DNA of 64,000 nt from Pseudomonas faucium (GTDB lineage: Bacteria; Pseudomonadota; Gammaproteobacteria; Pseudomonadales; Pseudomonadaceae), in NCBI RefSeq assembly GCF_021602585.1, contig NZ_BQIP01000001.1, positions 124,001 through 188,000 on the forward strand, written 5' to 3'. Positions 7,794 to 15,869 of the stretch are shown here, piece by piece. Below the pieces are notes generated by a model. It worked only from the letters and a program-made list of their open reading frames with translations. It did not search any database and had not been told where the DNA came from. Numbering within the stretch: the stretch's first letter is position 1; every line of letters begins with the position of its first letter. A program made the translations under genes and the position numbers.

Positions 7794-9293
7794 ATGCAGC
7801 AGACGCTGGAAGACCCAGTTGTCCCCAAGACGGCCAGGCTGCCCGGAGCAGGCCTGGCCGCGCCGCTTCAGGAGTTCAACCTGCTGCGCTGGTTCTCGGT
7901 GATCAGCCTGCTGATCATTACCACCGTGGCCGGTAGCCTGGGCTATGTGTCCACGCGTTTCGTGGTGCGCGACAGCGTCGAGCGCGATGCGATGCTCACT
8001 GCCCAGTTCATCCAGGCCATGGCCCAGGCCGAGGTGCGTCACTCACTGCTGCCCCCGGGCACCACCCTGGGTGAACTGCTCGACCCGCGCCTGGACTTGC
8101 AGCACCTGCAGGTCACCCCGGCGCTGGCCGCGTCGACCCGGGTGGAGTTTCTCGATCATGTAGCGCATTTGCCCGACACCTTGCTGGCCAATGTCTACGC
8201 TCGCGACCGCACCATCGTCTGGTCGACCAACGATGCGCTGGTCGGCAAGCGCATCGGCGCAGACGGTGACCTGGAACGGGCCTTCCGCTCGCGCAAGGCG
8301 GTCTCGGCGAGCTACCACAAGGCCGAAGACGGCCGGGAAGAGCAAAGGTTCGAGCGCGACCCGCAGTACCTGTTCATCGAAAACTACATTCCCTTGTTCG
8401 ACAGCCAGGGCGAGCAGGTGCTGGCCATGGTCGAAATCTACAAGGAGCCCCAGGACCTGATCCGGCGCATCCAGCGCGGCTACGTGCTGATCTGGGCCTC
8501 GACCCTGCTGGGCGGGGCGCTGATCTACTTCGGCCTGTTCTGGATCGTGCGCCGCGCCGCACAGATGCTGCAGCACCAGCAAGCGCGCCTGGTGGCCAGC
8601 GAAACCTACGTGGCCCTGGGCGAGATGTCTTCGGCGGTGGCCCACAGCCTGCGCAATCCCTTGGCCAATATCCGCTCCAGTGCCGAGCTGGCCGAGCAAA
8701 TCGCCAACCCGCAGGCGCAGAAGAACCTGCACGACATCATCAGCCAGGTCGACCGCATGTCGCGCTGGGTGCGCGAGCTTCTGGTGTCGTTGCGCCCGGC
8801 CAGCGAGCACCCCGAAGCGGTGGACCTGGTGGCTGCCATCGAGGACACCCACCTGGCCTTCGCCCATCAGATTCAGCGCAATGGTGTGCGCTTCTGCTTC
8901 GAAGGCCCGCAGGCGCAATGGGTGGCCAGCCAGCCTTTGCAGCTGACGCAGATCCTCAACAGCCTGTTCGCCAACGCCCTGGAAGCCATGCCCAGGGGCG
9001 GTGAGCTGCGTGCCCAGGTCAGCGTGCTGGAAGGCCTGCGCGTGCAACTGTCGCTCAGCGACACCGGCAAGGGCATGACCCAGCAGCAGGAACGCATGGT
9101 GTTCAAGCCGTTTTTCACCACCAAGCAGGGCGGCCTTGGCGTTGGCCTGGCATTGGTCAAGCGAATCATGGAACGCTTTGGCGGTACGGTCAGCCTGACC
9201 AGCCGCGAAGAGGAAGGAACCCGCGTCAGCCTTACTTTCAATAGCGCAGCGGGAGGGGACCATGGAGCAGAGCATCCTGGTAGTCGAGGATGA
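7794..9293 (+). CDS. Membrane sensor histidine kinase (second of a tandem pair)
   Basis: A 499-residue kinase with the same architecture as its upstream neighbour. It has a membrane helix at about 33-56, a periplasmic sensor with FIENYIPLFDSQGEQVLAM, a second helix at about 230-252, His284 in SSAVAHSLRNPLANI, the N box LFANALEAM, the G1 box DTGKGMTQ and the G2 box GGLGVGLALVKRIME. The start ATG follows GGGAAC by about 7 nt. The last 32 nt overlap the response-regulator gene, so the two are translationally coupled. A sigma-54 promoter precedes it. The pair of kinases may feed one regulator with two different signals. The ligands cannot be read from sequence. Confidence 0.88.
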   Translation: MQQTLEDPVVPKTARLPGAGLAAPLQEFNLLRWFSVISLLIITTVAGSLGYVSTRFVVRDSVERDAMLTAQFIQAMAQAEVRHSLLPPGTTLGELLDPRLDLQHLQVTPALAASTRVEFLDHVAHLPDTLLANVYARDRTIVWSTNDALVGKRIGADGDLERAFRSRKAVSASYHKAEDGREEQRFERDPQYLFIENYIPLFDSQGEQVLAMVEIYKEPQDLIRRIQRGYVLIWASTLLGGALIYFGLFWIVRRAAQMLQHQQARLVASETYVALGEMSSAVAHSLRNPLANIRSSAELAEQIANPQAQKNLHDIISQVDRMSRWVRELLVSLRPASEHPEAVDLVAAIEDTHLAFAHQIQRNGVRFCFEGPQAQWVASQPLQLTQILNSLFANALEAMPRGGELRAQVSVLEGLRVQLSLSDTGKGMTQQQERMVFKPFFTTKQGGLGVGLALVKRIMERFGGTVSLTSREEEGTRVSLTFNSAAGGDHGAEHPGSRG

Positions 9294-10686
9294 TGAAATC
9301 CTCGGTGAGAACATTCGTACCTACCTGAGCCTCAAAGGCTACGAGGTGACCCTATGCGACAACGCAGAGCTTGCGTTGGAGCAGATCAAGCGAGCCCAGC
9401 CCGATGCGGTGCTGACCGACAACTCGCTGCCCGGCATGAGCGGGCATGACCTGTTGCGCACACTGGTGGCCCAGGTGCCGCAGCTCAAGGTGATCATGAT
9501 GACCGGCTACGGCAACATCGAAGACGCCGTGCTGGCCATGAAGGAGGGCGCCTTTCACTACTTGACCAAGCCGGTGGTGCTGGCCGAGCTCAAGCTGACC
9601 CTGGACAAGGCCTTGGCCGCCGACCGCATGGAGCGCACCTTGTCGTTCTACCAGGAGCGCGAGGCGCAGAAATCCGGGCTGGGGGCGCTGATCGGCGAGT
9701 CGCCGGTAATGCACACGCTCAAGCACACCCTGCGCCAGGTGCTCGACGCCGAACGGCGCATGGCCAGCGACGACCTGCCGCCGGTACTGGTCGAGGGCGA
9801 CACCGGCACGGGCAAGGAGCTGGTCGCCCGCGCCTTGCACTTCGACGGCTCGCGCAGCAAGGGGCCGTTCATCGAGTTCAACTGTGCCTCCATTCCTGCC
9901 AACCTGCTGGAGGCCGAGCTGTTCGGCCATGAGAAGGGCGCCTTCACCGACGCCAAGGAGCGCCGCGTGGGCCTGGTCGAGGCGGCGGATGGCGGCACGC
10001 TGTTTCTTGACGAGATCGGCGAGATGGACCTGCTGCTGCAGGCCAAGCTGCTCAAGCTGCTGGAGGATCGCAGCATCCGGCGCATCGGCGCGGTGAAGGA
10101 GCGCAAGGTCGACTTGCGGGTCATCAGCGCCACCAACTGCAACCTGGAGCAGATGGTGCAGCAGGGCAAGTTTCGCCGCGACCTGTTCTTCCGCTTGCGC
10201 ATCATCGCCTTGAAGGTGCCGCGGCTGCATGCCCGCGGGCAGGATGTGCTGTTGCTGGCGCGGCATTTCCTGGCCCACCACGGGCGCCGCTATGGCAAGC
10301 CGAACCTGCGCTTCAGCGCCGAGGCCGAAAACCTGATGCTGGGGTACAGCTGGCCGGGGAATGTGCGCGAGTTGCGCAACATGCTGGAGCAGACCGTGTT
10401 GCTGGCACCTGGCGAGTTGATCCACGCGCACCAGCTCAACCTGTGCATGACCTTGGTCGATGAACCCTTCACGCCACCTGCGCCCGCGCTACACGAAGTG
10501 CCGCGCCATGAGCCGGAGCCGGGCACGAGCCTGCCGGACATGGAGCGGGACCTGGTGTGCAAGACCCTGGACCGTACTGACTGGAATGTGACCAAGTCGG
10601 CGCGGATGCTCGGGTTATCGCGCGACATGCTGCGTTATCGGATCGAGAAGCTCGGGCTTACCCGGCCCGACAAGCGCCAGTGGTGA
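9262..10686 (+). CDS. NtrC-family sigma-54-dependent response regulator
   Basis: A 474-residue protein. The receiver domain (1-120) has phospho-acceptor Asp53 (TDNSLPG) and Lys103 (LTKP). The AAA+ domain has Walker A GDTGTGKE (179-186), Walker B LFLDEIGE (247-254) and the Arg-finger region FRRDLFFRL. The C-terminal Fis-type HTH is at about 435-470 ([22 protein letters not shown], abbreviated here by its pattern). The sigma-54 contact loop reads GAFTDA (226-231) where the consensus is GAFTGA. It overlaps the second kinase by 32 nt. It should activate RpoN promoters after phosphorylation by one or both upstream kinases. Targets are unknown, but its own promoter and other CCCCA-N4-TGGGG sites are candidates. 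Confidence 0.9.
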   Translation: MEQSILVVEDDEILGENIRTYLSLKGYEVTLCDNAELALEQIKRAQPDAVLTDNSLPGMSGHDLLRTLVAQVPQLKVIMMTGYGNIEDAVLAMKEGAFHYLTKPVVLAELKLTLDKALAADRMERTLSFYQEREAQKSGLGALIGESPVMHTLKHTLRQVLDAERRMASDDLPPVLVEGDTGTGKELVARALHFDGSRSKGPFIEFNCASIPANLLEAELFGHEKGAFTDAKERRVGLVEAADGGTLFLDEIGEMDLLLQAKLLKLLEDRSIRRIGAVKERKVDLRVISATNCNLEQMVQQGKFRRDLFFRLRIIALKVPRLHARGQDVLLLARHFLAHHGRRYGKPNLRFSAEAENLMLGYSWPGNVRELRNMLEQTVLLAPGELIHAHQLNLCMTLVDEPFTPPAPALHEVPRHEPEPGTSLPDMERDLVCKTLDRTDWNVTKSARMLGLSRDMLRYRIEKLGLTRPDKRQW

Positions 10687-10709
10687 GGCGGGGCGCCTCG
10701 CGCCCCAAT

Positions 10710-10777
10710 CGCCGGCAAGCCGGCTCCCACAGGCGCTGCAGAGCACTGCCGATCCTGTGGGAGCCGGCTTGCCGGCG
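10710..10777. repeat. REPIN (inverted pair of Pseudomonas REP elements), copy 1
   Basis: Two perfectly inverted 24-nt arms (10710-10733 and 10754-10777) flank a 20-nt centre. The core GTGGGAGCCGGCTTGCCGGC is a common REP sequence of the P. putida/fluorescens groups. It lies right after the response-regulator stop; a further 6-bp hairpin GGGGCG-CCTCG-CGCCCC occupies 10690-10706 and may help end transcription. The second copy in this window is at 48513-48588. Such elements are moved by RAYT transposases, none of which is encoded here. Confidence 0.85.
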
Positions 10778-10806
10778 ATGGGCTGCACGGCAGCCCCTTG
10801 CCCATT

Positions 10807-11106
10807 TCAGCGCTGACTTCCCTCGCCACCACCACTTCGCCCACCGGTGCCTTCCGAGCCACTGCCATCCATCCCCGGCAGGTCGCGGTTGTCATTCTGC
10901 TTGGCAGGCGGGCTTTCTGGATCATTGCCCTGGATACGCGGGTCAGTGTCCCGCGGCATGGGTTTTTCGATCGGGTTGAGGGTGCTGTCGACACCCGGCT
11001 GCGGCGCCGGGTTGTGCGGGTCATCGGGGTAGGTCGGGCCGGTGCCGACCGCCAGGGCCAACGGCGAGGCGAGCAGGGCAGCGAGCAACAAGCTGGTGCG
11101 GGTCAT
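10807..11106 (-). CDS. Small secreted low-complexity protein
   Basis: A 99-residue protein with a clear signal peptide (MTRTSLLLAALLASPLALA). The mature part is rich in Pro, Asp, Asn and Gly with no predicted hydrophobic core: PTYPDDPHNPAPQPGVDSTLNP, then a GSGSEGTGGRSGGGEGS-like tail. It has no Cys. AAGGAG is positioned 7 nt before the ATG. It is the last gene before a REPIN and is read in the same direction as gntT, separated from it by a hairpin at 11125-11157. It looks intrinsically disordered and periplasmic. I do not recognise a function. Confidence 0.65.
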   Translation of the reverse strand: MTRTSLLLAALLASPLALAVGTGPTYPDDPHNPAPQPGVDSTLNPIEKPMPRDTDPRIQGNDPESPPAKQNDNRDLPGMDGSGSEGTGGRSGGGEGSQR

Positions 11107-11124
11107 GGGCAGGCTCCTTTGCGA

Positions 11125-11157
11125 GGGTAGGGCGTGTACTTCTGTTCGGCCCTACCC
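11125..11157 (-). terminator. Stem-loop downstream of gntT
   Basis: A perfect 9-bp stem GGGTAGGGC / GCCCTACCC with a 15-nt loop lies between gntT and the small secreted-protein gene. It would end or attenuate gntT transcription. There is no strong T-run, so efficiency is uncertain. It overlaps the RBS-proximal region of the downstream gene. Confidence 0.45.
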
Positions 11158-11190
11158 GGCGCGCCAAGGTGCCATCACCCCGATCAGCGG

Positions 11191-12543
11191 TCACACCACC
11201 GTCGACAGCAACATGATGAAGATGATGCCAACGATAGACAGGATCGTCTCCATCATGCTCCAGGTCTTGAAGGTTTCTGCCACGGTCATGTTGAAGTACT
11301 GCTTGACCAGCCAGAAGCCTGCGTCGTTGACGTGGGAGAGGATCAGCGAGCCGGCACCGGTGGCCAGCACCAGCAACTCGCGGTTGACCCCAGGCACCAG
11401 GTCGATCACCGGGGCGACGATGCCGGCACCGGTAATGGTCGCCACGGTCGCGGAACCTGTGGCGATGCGGATCACCGCTGCCACCAGCCAGGCCAGCATG
11501 ATCGGTGAAATTTGCGCCTGCACGGCCATCTGCCCGATCACGTTACCCACGCCGGTATCCACCAGCATCTGCTTGAAGCCGCCCCCTGCACCGACGATCA
11601 GCACGATGGCTGCTGTCGGCGCCAGGCTCTGGTCGAGCATCTTCATGATCTGCTGGCGGCTGAAGCCACGCGCCGAACCGAAGGTGTAGAAGGCCAGCAA
11701 CAGCGCGGCCAGCAGGGCGGTGATGGGGTGGCCGATCAGGTCCATCCACTGGCGCACGATGTGCTCGGCCGGCAGCACCACGTCGGCGAAGGTCTTGAGC
11801 AGCATCAGCGCCACCGGCAGCAGCACGGTGATCAGGGTGATGGAGAAGCTGGGCAGGTTGTTCTGGTCGGACTCCTTGGCGATCTGGTCCATCAGCTCCT
11901 GTGACGGGTTGCCGGGGATGTAGCGGGCAATGAAGCTGCCGAACAGCGGGCCGGCGATGATGGCCGTGGGCAGCGCGATCAGCAGGCCATAGAAGATGGT
12001 CTTGCCGATGTCGGCGTGGAAGATGCCGATCGCCAGCAGCGGGCCCGGGTGCGGCGGCACCAGGCCGTGGACCACGGACAGGCCGGCCAGCAGCGGGATG
12101 CCGATCTTGATCAGCGACACCCCCGAGCGCCGCGCGACGATGAACACCAGCGGCACCAGCAGCACGAAGCCGATTTCGAAGAACAGCGGGATGCCGACCA
12201 GGAAGGCGGCGAACATCATCGCCCAGTGCACGTTCTTCTTGCCGAAGGCGCGGATCAGCGTCTGGGCGATCTGGTCGGCGCCGCCGGAGTCGGCCATCAG
12301 CTTGCCGAGCATGGTGCCCAGGGCCAGGACGATGCCGACGAAGCCGAGCACCCCGCCGAACCCGTCCTGGAACGATTTCATGACCTTGGCCACCGGCATG
12401 CCGGAAGTCAGGCCGAGAAAGCCTGCGGCCAGGGTCAGGGCGACGAAGGGGTGCACTTTGAAATGGGTGATCAGCAGAATCAGCCCGACGATGGTTACCA
12501 GCGCGTCGAGCAGCAGGTAGGTATCTGTAGCCAGTCCGAACAT
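11191..12543 (-). CDS. gntT: Gluconate:H+ symporter GntT/GntP family
   Basis: A 450-residue permease with about 12-14 membrane helices. Typical GntP-family segments are LAAGFLGLTSGMPVAKVMKSFQDGFGGVLG, the loop GLVPPHPGPLLAIGIFHADIG and the C-terminal ATGAGSLILSHVNDAGFWLVKQYF pattern (each named here by its ends). It imports gluconate driven by protons. It lies downstream of gntK on the same strand with a 111-nt gap that contains its own GntR operator (12615-12630). An A-rich motif that fits the Crc/Hfq target AANAANAA is at 12568-12575, in the leader. Confidence 0.93.
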   Translation of the reverse strand: MFGLATDTYLLLDALVTIVGLILLITHFKVHPFVALTLAAGFLGLTSGMPVAKVMKSFQDGFGGVLGFVGIVLALGTMLGKLMADSGGADQIAQTLIRAFGKKNVHWAMMFAAFLVGIPLFFEIGFVLLVPLVFIVARRSGVSLIKIGIPLLAGLSVVHGLVPPHPGPLLAIGIFHADIGKTIFYGLLIALPTAIIAGPLFGSFIARYIPGNPSQELMDQIAKESDQNNLPSFSITLITVLLPVALMLLKTFADVVLPAEHIVRQWMDLIGHPITALLAALLLAFYTFGSARGFSRQQIMKMLDQSLAPTAAIVLIVGAGGGFKQMLVDTGVGNVIGQMAVQAQISPIMLAWLVAAVIRIATGSATVATITGAGIVAPVIDLVPGVNRELLVLATGAGSLILSHVNDAGFWLVKQYFNMTVAETFKTWSMMETILSIVGIIFIMLLSTVV

Positions 12544-12567
12544 GGTGGTTATGCCTCGGTCTTATCG

Positions 12568-12575
12568 TTGTTTTT
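12568..12575 (-). promoter_or_regulatory. Possible Crc/Hfq CA-motif in the gntT leader
   Basis: On the coding strand the leader reads AAAAACAA, which fits AANAANAA, 25-32 nt before the gntT start codon. In Pseudomonas, Hfq with Crc binds such sites to repress translation of transporters for less preferred carbon sources. One copy of a short A-rich motif is weak evidence. Confidence 0.3.
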
Positions 12576-12614
12576 TGGCGTTGCTTGATTGAACTTTCGC
12601 CGCCTTCAGGCGTC

Positions 12615-12630
12615 GAGACAGCGCTGTCTC
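12615..12630. promoter_or_regulatory. GntR operator between gntK and gntT
   Basis: A perfect palindrome GAGACAGCGCTGTCTC. It shares the AGCGCT core and half-site with the two operators flanking the gntK-gntR divergent region. It is 71 nt upstream of gntT, so gntT has its own repressed promoter in addition to any readthrough from gntK. Confidence 0.7.
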
Positions 12631-12654
12631 AGGTGAGCCGGAAAAACCGCCGGT

Positions 12655-13194
12655 TCAGGCGGTCCGCGCCAGGGTCCGCTCACCGCAGGGCTTTAGCCAG
12701 GCGTCGACGATCTCGGCCAGGGCGGCAACTGGCTGCGTGGCATCCAGCGGCAGGGTCAGGGCTTCGTCGTGGGGCGGCTCAAGCGCAGCGAACTGGCTTT
12801 CGATGAGGCTCGCCGGCATGAAGTGGCCGGGGCGGGCGAGCACGCGTTTTTCCGCTTCTGCCGGGGTGAGCTCGAGAAACACGAAGCCCAGCGCCGGCAT
12901 CGCCTCGCGCAGGGTGTCGCGGTAGCGGCGCTTGAGCGCGGAACAGGTGAGGATGGGCCGCTCACCGGCGCTGACCGTGGCTTGCAGCTCCTGGCCAAGG
13001 CGCACCAGCCAGCCGGCGCGGTCGTTGTCGTCCAGGGGGATGCCGGCGCTCATCTTGCGGATGTTCTCGGCAGGGTGAAACGCGTCGCCTTCGATCAGGC
13101 GGCCGCCGCTTCTGGCAGCGATGGCGGCGCCGATGCTGCTTTTGCCGCAGCCGGCCACACCCATCACCACGATGGCGGACAGGGGAGCATTCAT
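12655..13194 (-). CDS. gntK: Gluconokinase
   Basis: A 179-residue P-loop kinase with Walker A GVAGCGKSS (12-20). The GntK signatures EGDAFHPAENIRKMSAGIPLDDNDR and LTCSALKRRYRDTLR are present (given by their ends), as is the C-terminal QFAALEPPHDEALTLPLDATQP. It phosphorylates gluconate to 6-phosphogluconate for entry into the Entner-Doudoroff pathway. It is divergent from gntR and followed by gntT. The start lies just after TGAATGCTCC on the plus strand, with GGAGG 6 nt upstream on the coding strand. A GntR operator at 13214-13229 overlaps the leader. Confidence 0.94.
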   Translation of the reverse strand: MNAPLSAIVVMGVAGCGKSSIGAAIAARSGGRLIEGDAFHPAENIRKMSAGIPLDDNDRAGWLVRLGQELQATVSAGERPILTCSALKRRYRDTLREAMPALGFVFLELTPAEAEKRVLARPGHFMPASLIESQFAALEPPHDEALTLPLDATQPVAALAEIVDAWLKPCGERTLARTA

Positions 13195-13213
13195 TCAGTA
13201 CCTCCTGCGGGGT

Positions 13214-13229
13214 GAGGTAGCGCTGTCTC
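13214..13229. promoter_or_regulatory. GntR operator upstream of gntK
   Basis: GAGGTAGCGCTGTCTC, 20 nt upstream of the gntK start codon. It has the TAGCGCT core that has been described for GntR operators in Pseudomonas, and its right half is identical to the palindrome at 12615-12630. Binding here would block gntK transcription. Confidence 0.7.
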
Positions 13230-13328
13230 GGCATAGACGAAACGCCACCCCCCGGTGTTATTGATTTTGTCCTTACGCAGTATGGACGCTTGGCAGAGTG
13301 CGTGTAGTGGCCACTCCCAAAGATTACA

Positions 13329-13357
13329 TTGCCTGCGTCCTGAGACAGCGCTACCTT
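13329..13357 (+). promoter_or_regulatory. gntR promoter overlapping a GntR operator
   Basis: A -35-like TTGCCT (13329-13334) and a -10-like TACCTT (13352-13357) are spaced by 17 nt. The operator GAGACAGCGCTACCTT (13342-13357) covers the -10. On the opposite strand this operator reads AC-T-AAG-G-TAGCGCT, matching the AC-N-AAG-N-TAGCGCT form reported for Pseudomonas GntR. Negative autoregulation is the simplest reading. Confidence 0.6.
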
Positions 13358-13402
13358 AGTGGCCGTTCCCCTCCCTTGGCAAGTAGTAAAATTACAACAT
13401 CC

Positions 13403-14422
13403 ATGTCCCGTACAGGCTCTCGCACCACCGGTCGTCCCACGCTGGCAGAAGTCGCCAGGCTCTCCGGGGTTTCCCCGATTACCGCTTCACGCGCCTTGCG
13501 CGGCGTCAGCACGGTGGCCCCGGCGCTGGTGGAAAAGGTCATTGCCGCTGCGGCGAGCCTGGGCTACGTCGCCAACCCGGCTGCCCGGGCGTTGGCCTCG
13601 GCGCGCAGCCAGTCGGTGGTGGTGCTGATCCCGTCGCTGTCCAACCAGCTGTTCATCGACACCCTGGAGGCCATCCACGAGGTCATGCGCCCGCGTGGGC
13701 TGGAAGTGCTGATCGGCAACTATCACTACGATATCGACGAAGAAGAAAACCTGATCCGCAACTACCTGGCCTATCAGCCCTGCGGCATGCTGCTGACCGG
13801 CTTCGACCGCAGCGATGCCTCGCGCCAGATGCTGGCCGCCAGTGGCGTGCCCTGCGTGCACATGATGGAGCTGGGCGGCGCGCCCGGGGCGCTGTCGGTG
13901 GGCTTTTCCCAGCAGCAGGCCGGCCGCGCCGCCGCCCGCCACCTGATCGAGCGCGGCCGGCGGCGCTTGGCGTTCATCGCGGCGCAACTCGACCCGCGGG
14001 TGATGCAGCGCGCCGAGGGCTTCCGCCAGGCCCTGGCCGAGGCTGGCATGCAGGCAACCGAGCTGGAAATCCTGGCGCCACAGCCTTCGTCGATCGCGCT
14101 CGGCAGCGAGCTGTTCAGCCAGTTGCTGGCACAGGCGCCGGATGTGGACGGCATTTTCTTCTGCAACGACGACCTGGCCCAGGGCGCGGTGCTGCAGGCG
14201 CTGCGCCAAGGTATCGAGGTGCCGCGCCAGGTGGCGATGGTCGGCTTCAACGACCTGCCGGCATCGGCGCACATGGTGCCTCGGCTGACCTCGATTCGCA
14301 CGCCGCGCGCTGCCGTTGGTCGGAGCGCGGCGCAGGCGTTGCTGGCCTTGCTCGATGGCAGGCGAGTTGCGGCCGAGCAGCAGGATCTAGGCTTTGAACT
14401 GATGGTGCGGGAAAGCTCCTGA
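13403..14422 (+). CDS. gntR: LacI-family gluconate repressor GntR
   Basis: A 339-residue LacI-type regulator. The N-terminal HTH reads RPTLAEVARLSGVSPITASRAL, followed by the hinge LGYVANPAARALASARS and a periplasmic-binding-like ligand domain (about 65-335) with typical AGRAAARHLIERGRRRLAF, IFFCNDDLAQGAV and GFNDLPASAHMVPRLTSI segments. The ATG at 13403 follows the operator region; the frame extends upstream to 13298 but that would place the operator inside the gene. Gluconate or 6-phosphogluconate should release it from the three AGCGCT operators. It is divergent from gntK-gntT. Confidence 0.92.
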   Translation: MSRTGSRTTGRPTLAEVARLSGVSPITASRALRGVSTVAPALVEKVIAAAASLGYVANPAARALASARSQSVVVLIPSLSNQLFIDTLEAIHEVMRPRGLEVLIGNYHYDIDEEENLIRNYLAYQPCGMLLTGFDRSDASRQMLAASGVPCVHMMELGGAPGALSVGFSQQQAGRAAARHLIERGRRRLAFIAAQLDPRVMQRAEGFRQALAEAGMQATELEILAPQPSSIALGSELFSQLLAQAPDVDGIFFCNDDLAQGAVLQALRQGIEVPRQVAMVGFNDLPASAHMVPRLTSIRTPRAAVGRSAAQALLALLDGRRVAAEQQDLGFELMVRESS

Positions 14423-14549
14423 GCCGCCTGGCGCGGGCATGCCAGCCTTTATGACAGATTGACTATTCACTAAGTGATAGCAGTGTGCTTGCATGCCGCT
14501 TGCGCCGATCTATGCTCAGGAAACCCTGCGTACATAGGACCCCGGCGCC

Positions 14550-15869
14550 ATGTTCGATTTCCATCGCAAATCCGATTTGATCGAGATTCAACGCATTCGC
14601 CAGGCGCTGGCAGAGAGCCAGGCCAAGCTCGCGGCGATCAGCCGAAACATGGCGATCATCGAGTTCACGCCTGACGGCACCATCCTCGATGCCAATGCCC
14701 AGTTCTGCCAGGCCATGGGGTACAGCGCCGAGGAATTGCGCGGCAAGCACCACCGGGTGTTCTGCGACCCGGCCTATGCCAAGAGCGCCGAATACCAGCA
14801 GCTGTGGCGCGAGCTGGGCGAGGGGCGGGCGATCAGCGGCACCTTCGAGCGGGTCGACAAGGCCGGGCGCGAGGTCTGGCTCGAAGCCAGCTACATGCCG
14901 GTGGTCGATGAGCGCCAGCAGGTCACCAGCGTGATCAAGGTGGCGTCCGACATCAGCCAGCGGGTCAAGGACGAGCACGAAAGCGAGAGCCTGCTCAAGG
15001 CCATCGGCCGCTCCATGGCGGTGGTCGAGTTCACCCCGCAGGGGCGGGTGATAACGGCCAACGACAACTTCCTCACGACCATGGGCTATCGCATGGACGA
15101 GGTCACCGGCCGCCATCACGGGCTGTTCTGCCACCCGCACGAGCGTGAATCGGCCCAGTACCGCGAGTTCTGGGCGTCGCTCAACCGTGGCGAATACCAT
15201 TCCCATCGCTTCGAGCGGGTCAACAAGCAGGGCCAGACGGTGTACCTGGAGGCCTCCTATAACCCGATCTTCGACAGCAAGGGCCGTTTGTACAAGGTGG
15301 TCAAGTTCGCCAGCGACATCACCGCCCAGGTCAGTACCCAGCAGAGCGCGGCGGATGCGGCCCATGCCAGTTCGGTGCAGACCGACGCCTGTGCGCGCAA
15401 AGGCACCGAGGTCGTCCAGCAGACCGTGCAGGTGATCGAGCAGATTTCCCAGGAGCTCAACGATGCCGCGCGCAGCATCGATGCGGTGAGCAAGCAGTCG
15501 GATGTGATCGGGCAGATCGTGCTGACCATTCGCGGCATCGCCGACCAGACCAACCTGCTGGCGCTGAACGCCGCCATCGAGGCCGCCCGTGCCGGTGAGC
15601 ACGGCCGCGGCTTTGCCGTGGTGGCCGACGAGGTGCGCAGCCTGGCGGCGCGCACCAGCAAGGCGACCCTGGAAATCGTCGATGTGGTGCGCCAGAACCA
15701 TGACCTGTCGCTGACGGCGGTGGCCAGCATGCAATCGAGCCTGACCCGGACCGGGCGCGGTGTGGAACTGGCCAACGAGGCCGGCACCGTGATCATGGAA
15801 ATTCAGCAGGGCTCACGCCACGTGGTCGATGCCATCAGCCAGATCAGCTCGACGCTGCAACTGCACTGA
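14550..15869 (+). CDS. bdlA: Soluble PAS-PAS methyl-accepting protein, BdlA-like
   Basis: A 439-residue cytoplasmic chemotaxis transducer without membrane helices. Two PAS domains (about 25-140 and 147-265) both contain the FxRVxKxGxxVWLEASYxP-type repeat, and each ends with a DIS/DIT motif. The C-terminal signalling domain has the conserved hairpin [21 protein letters not shown] followed by [14 protein letters not shown]. This order and length match BdlA, the biofilm-dispersion protein of P. aeruginosa. The Met-Gly-Tyr segments ([16 protein letters not shown]) lie in both PAS domains. Its last 26 nt overlap the end of the convergent hybrid-kinase gene. The orthology with BdlA is inferred from architecture. 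Confidence 0.82.
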   Translation: MFDFHRKSDLIEIQRIRQALAESQAKLAAISRNMAIIEFTPDGTILDANAQFCQAMGYSAEELRGKHHRVFCDPAYAKSAEYQQLWRELGEGRAISGTFERVDKAGREVWLEASYMPVVDERQQVTSVIKVASDISQRVKDEHESESLLKAIGRSMAVVEFTPQGRVITANDNFLTTMGYRMDEVTGRHHGLFCHPHERESAQYREFWASLNRGEYHSHRFERVNKQGQTVYLEASYNPIFDSKGRLYKVVKFASDITAQVSTQQSAADAAHASSVQTDACARKGTEVVQQTVQVIEQISQELNDAARSIDAVSKQSDVIGQIVLTIRGIADQTNLLALNAAIEAARAGEHGRGFAVVADEVRSLAARTSKATLEIVDVVRQNHDLSLTAVASMQSSLTRTGRGVELANEAGTVIMEIQQGSRHVVDAISQISSTLQLH

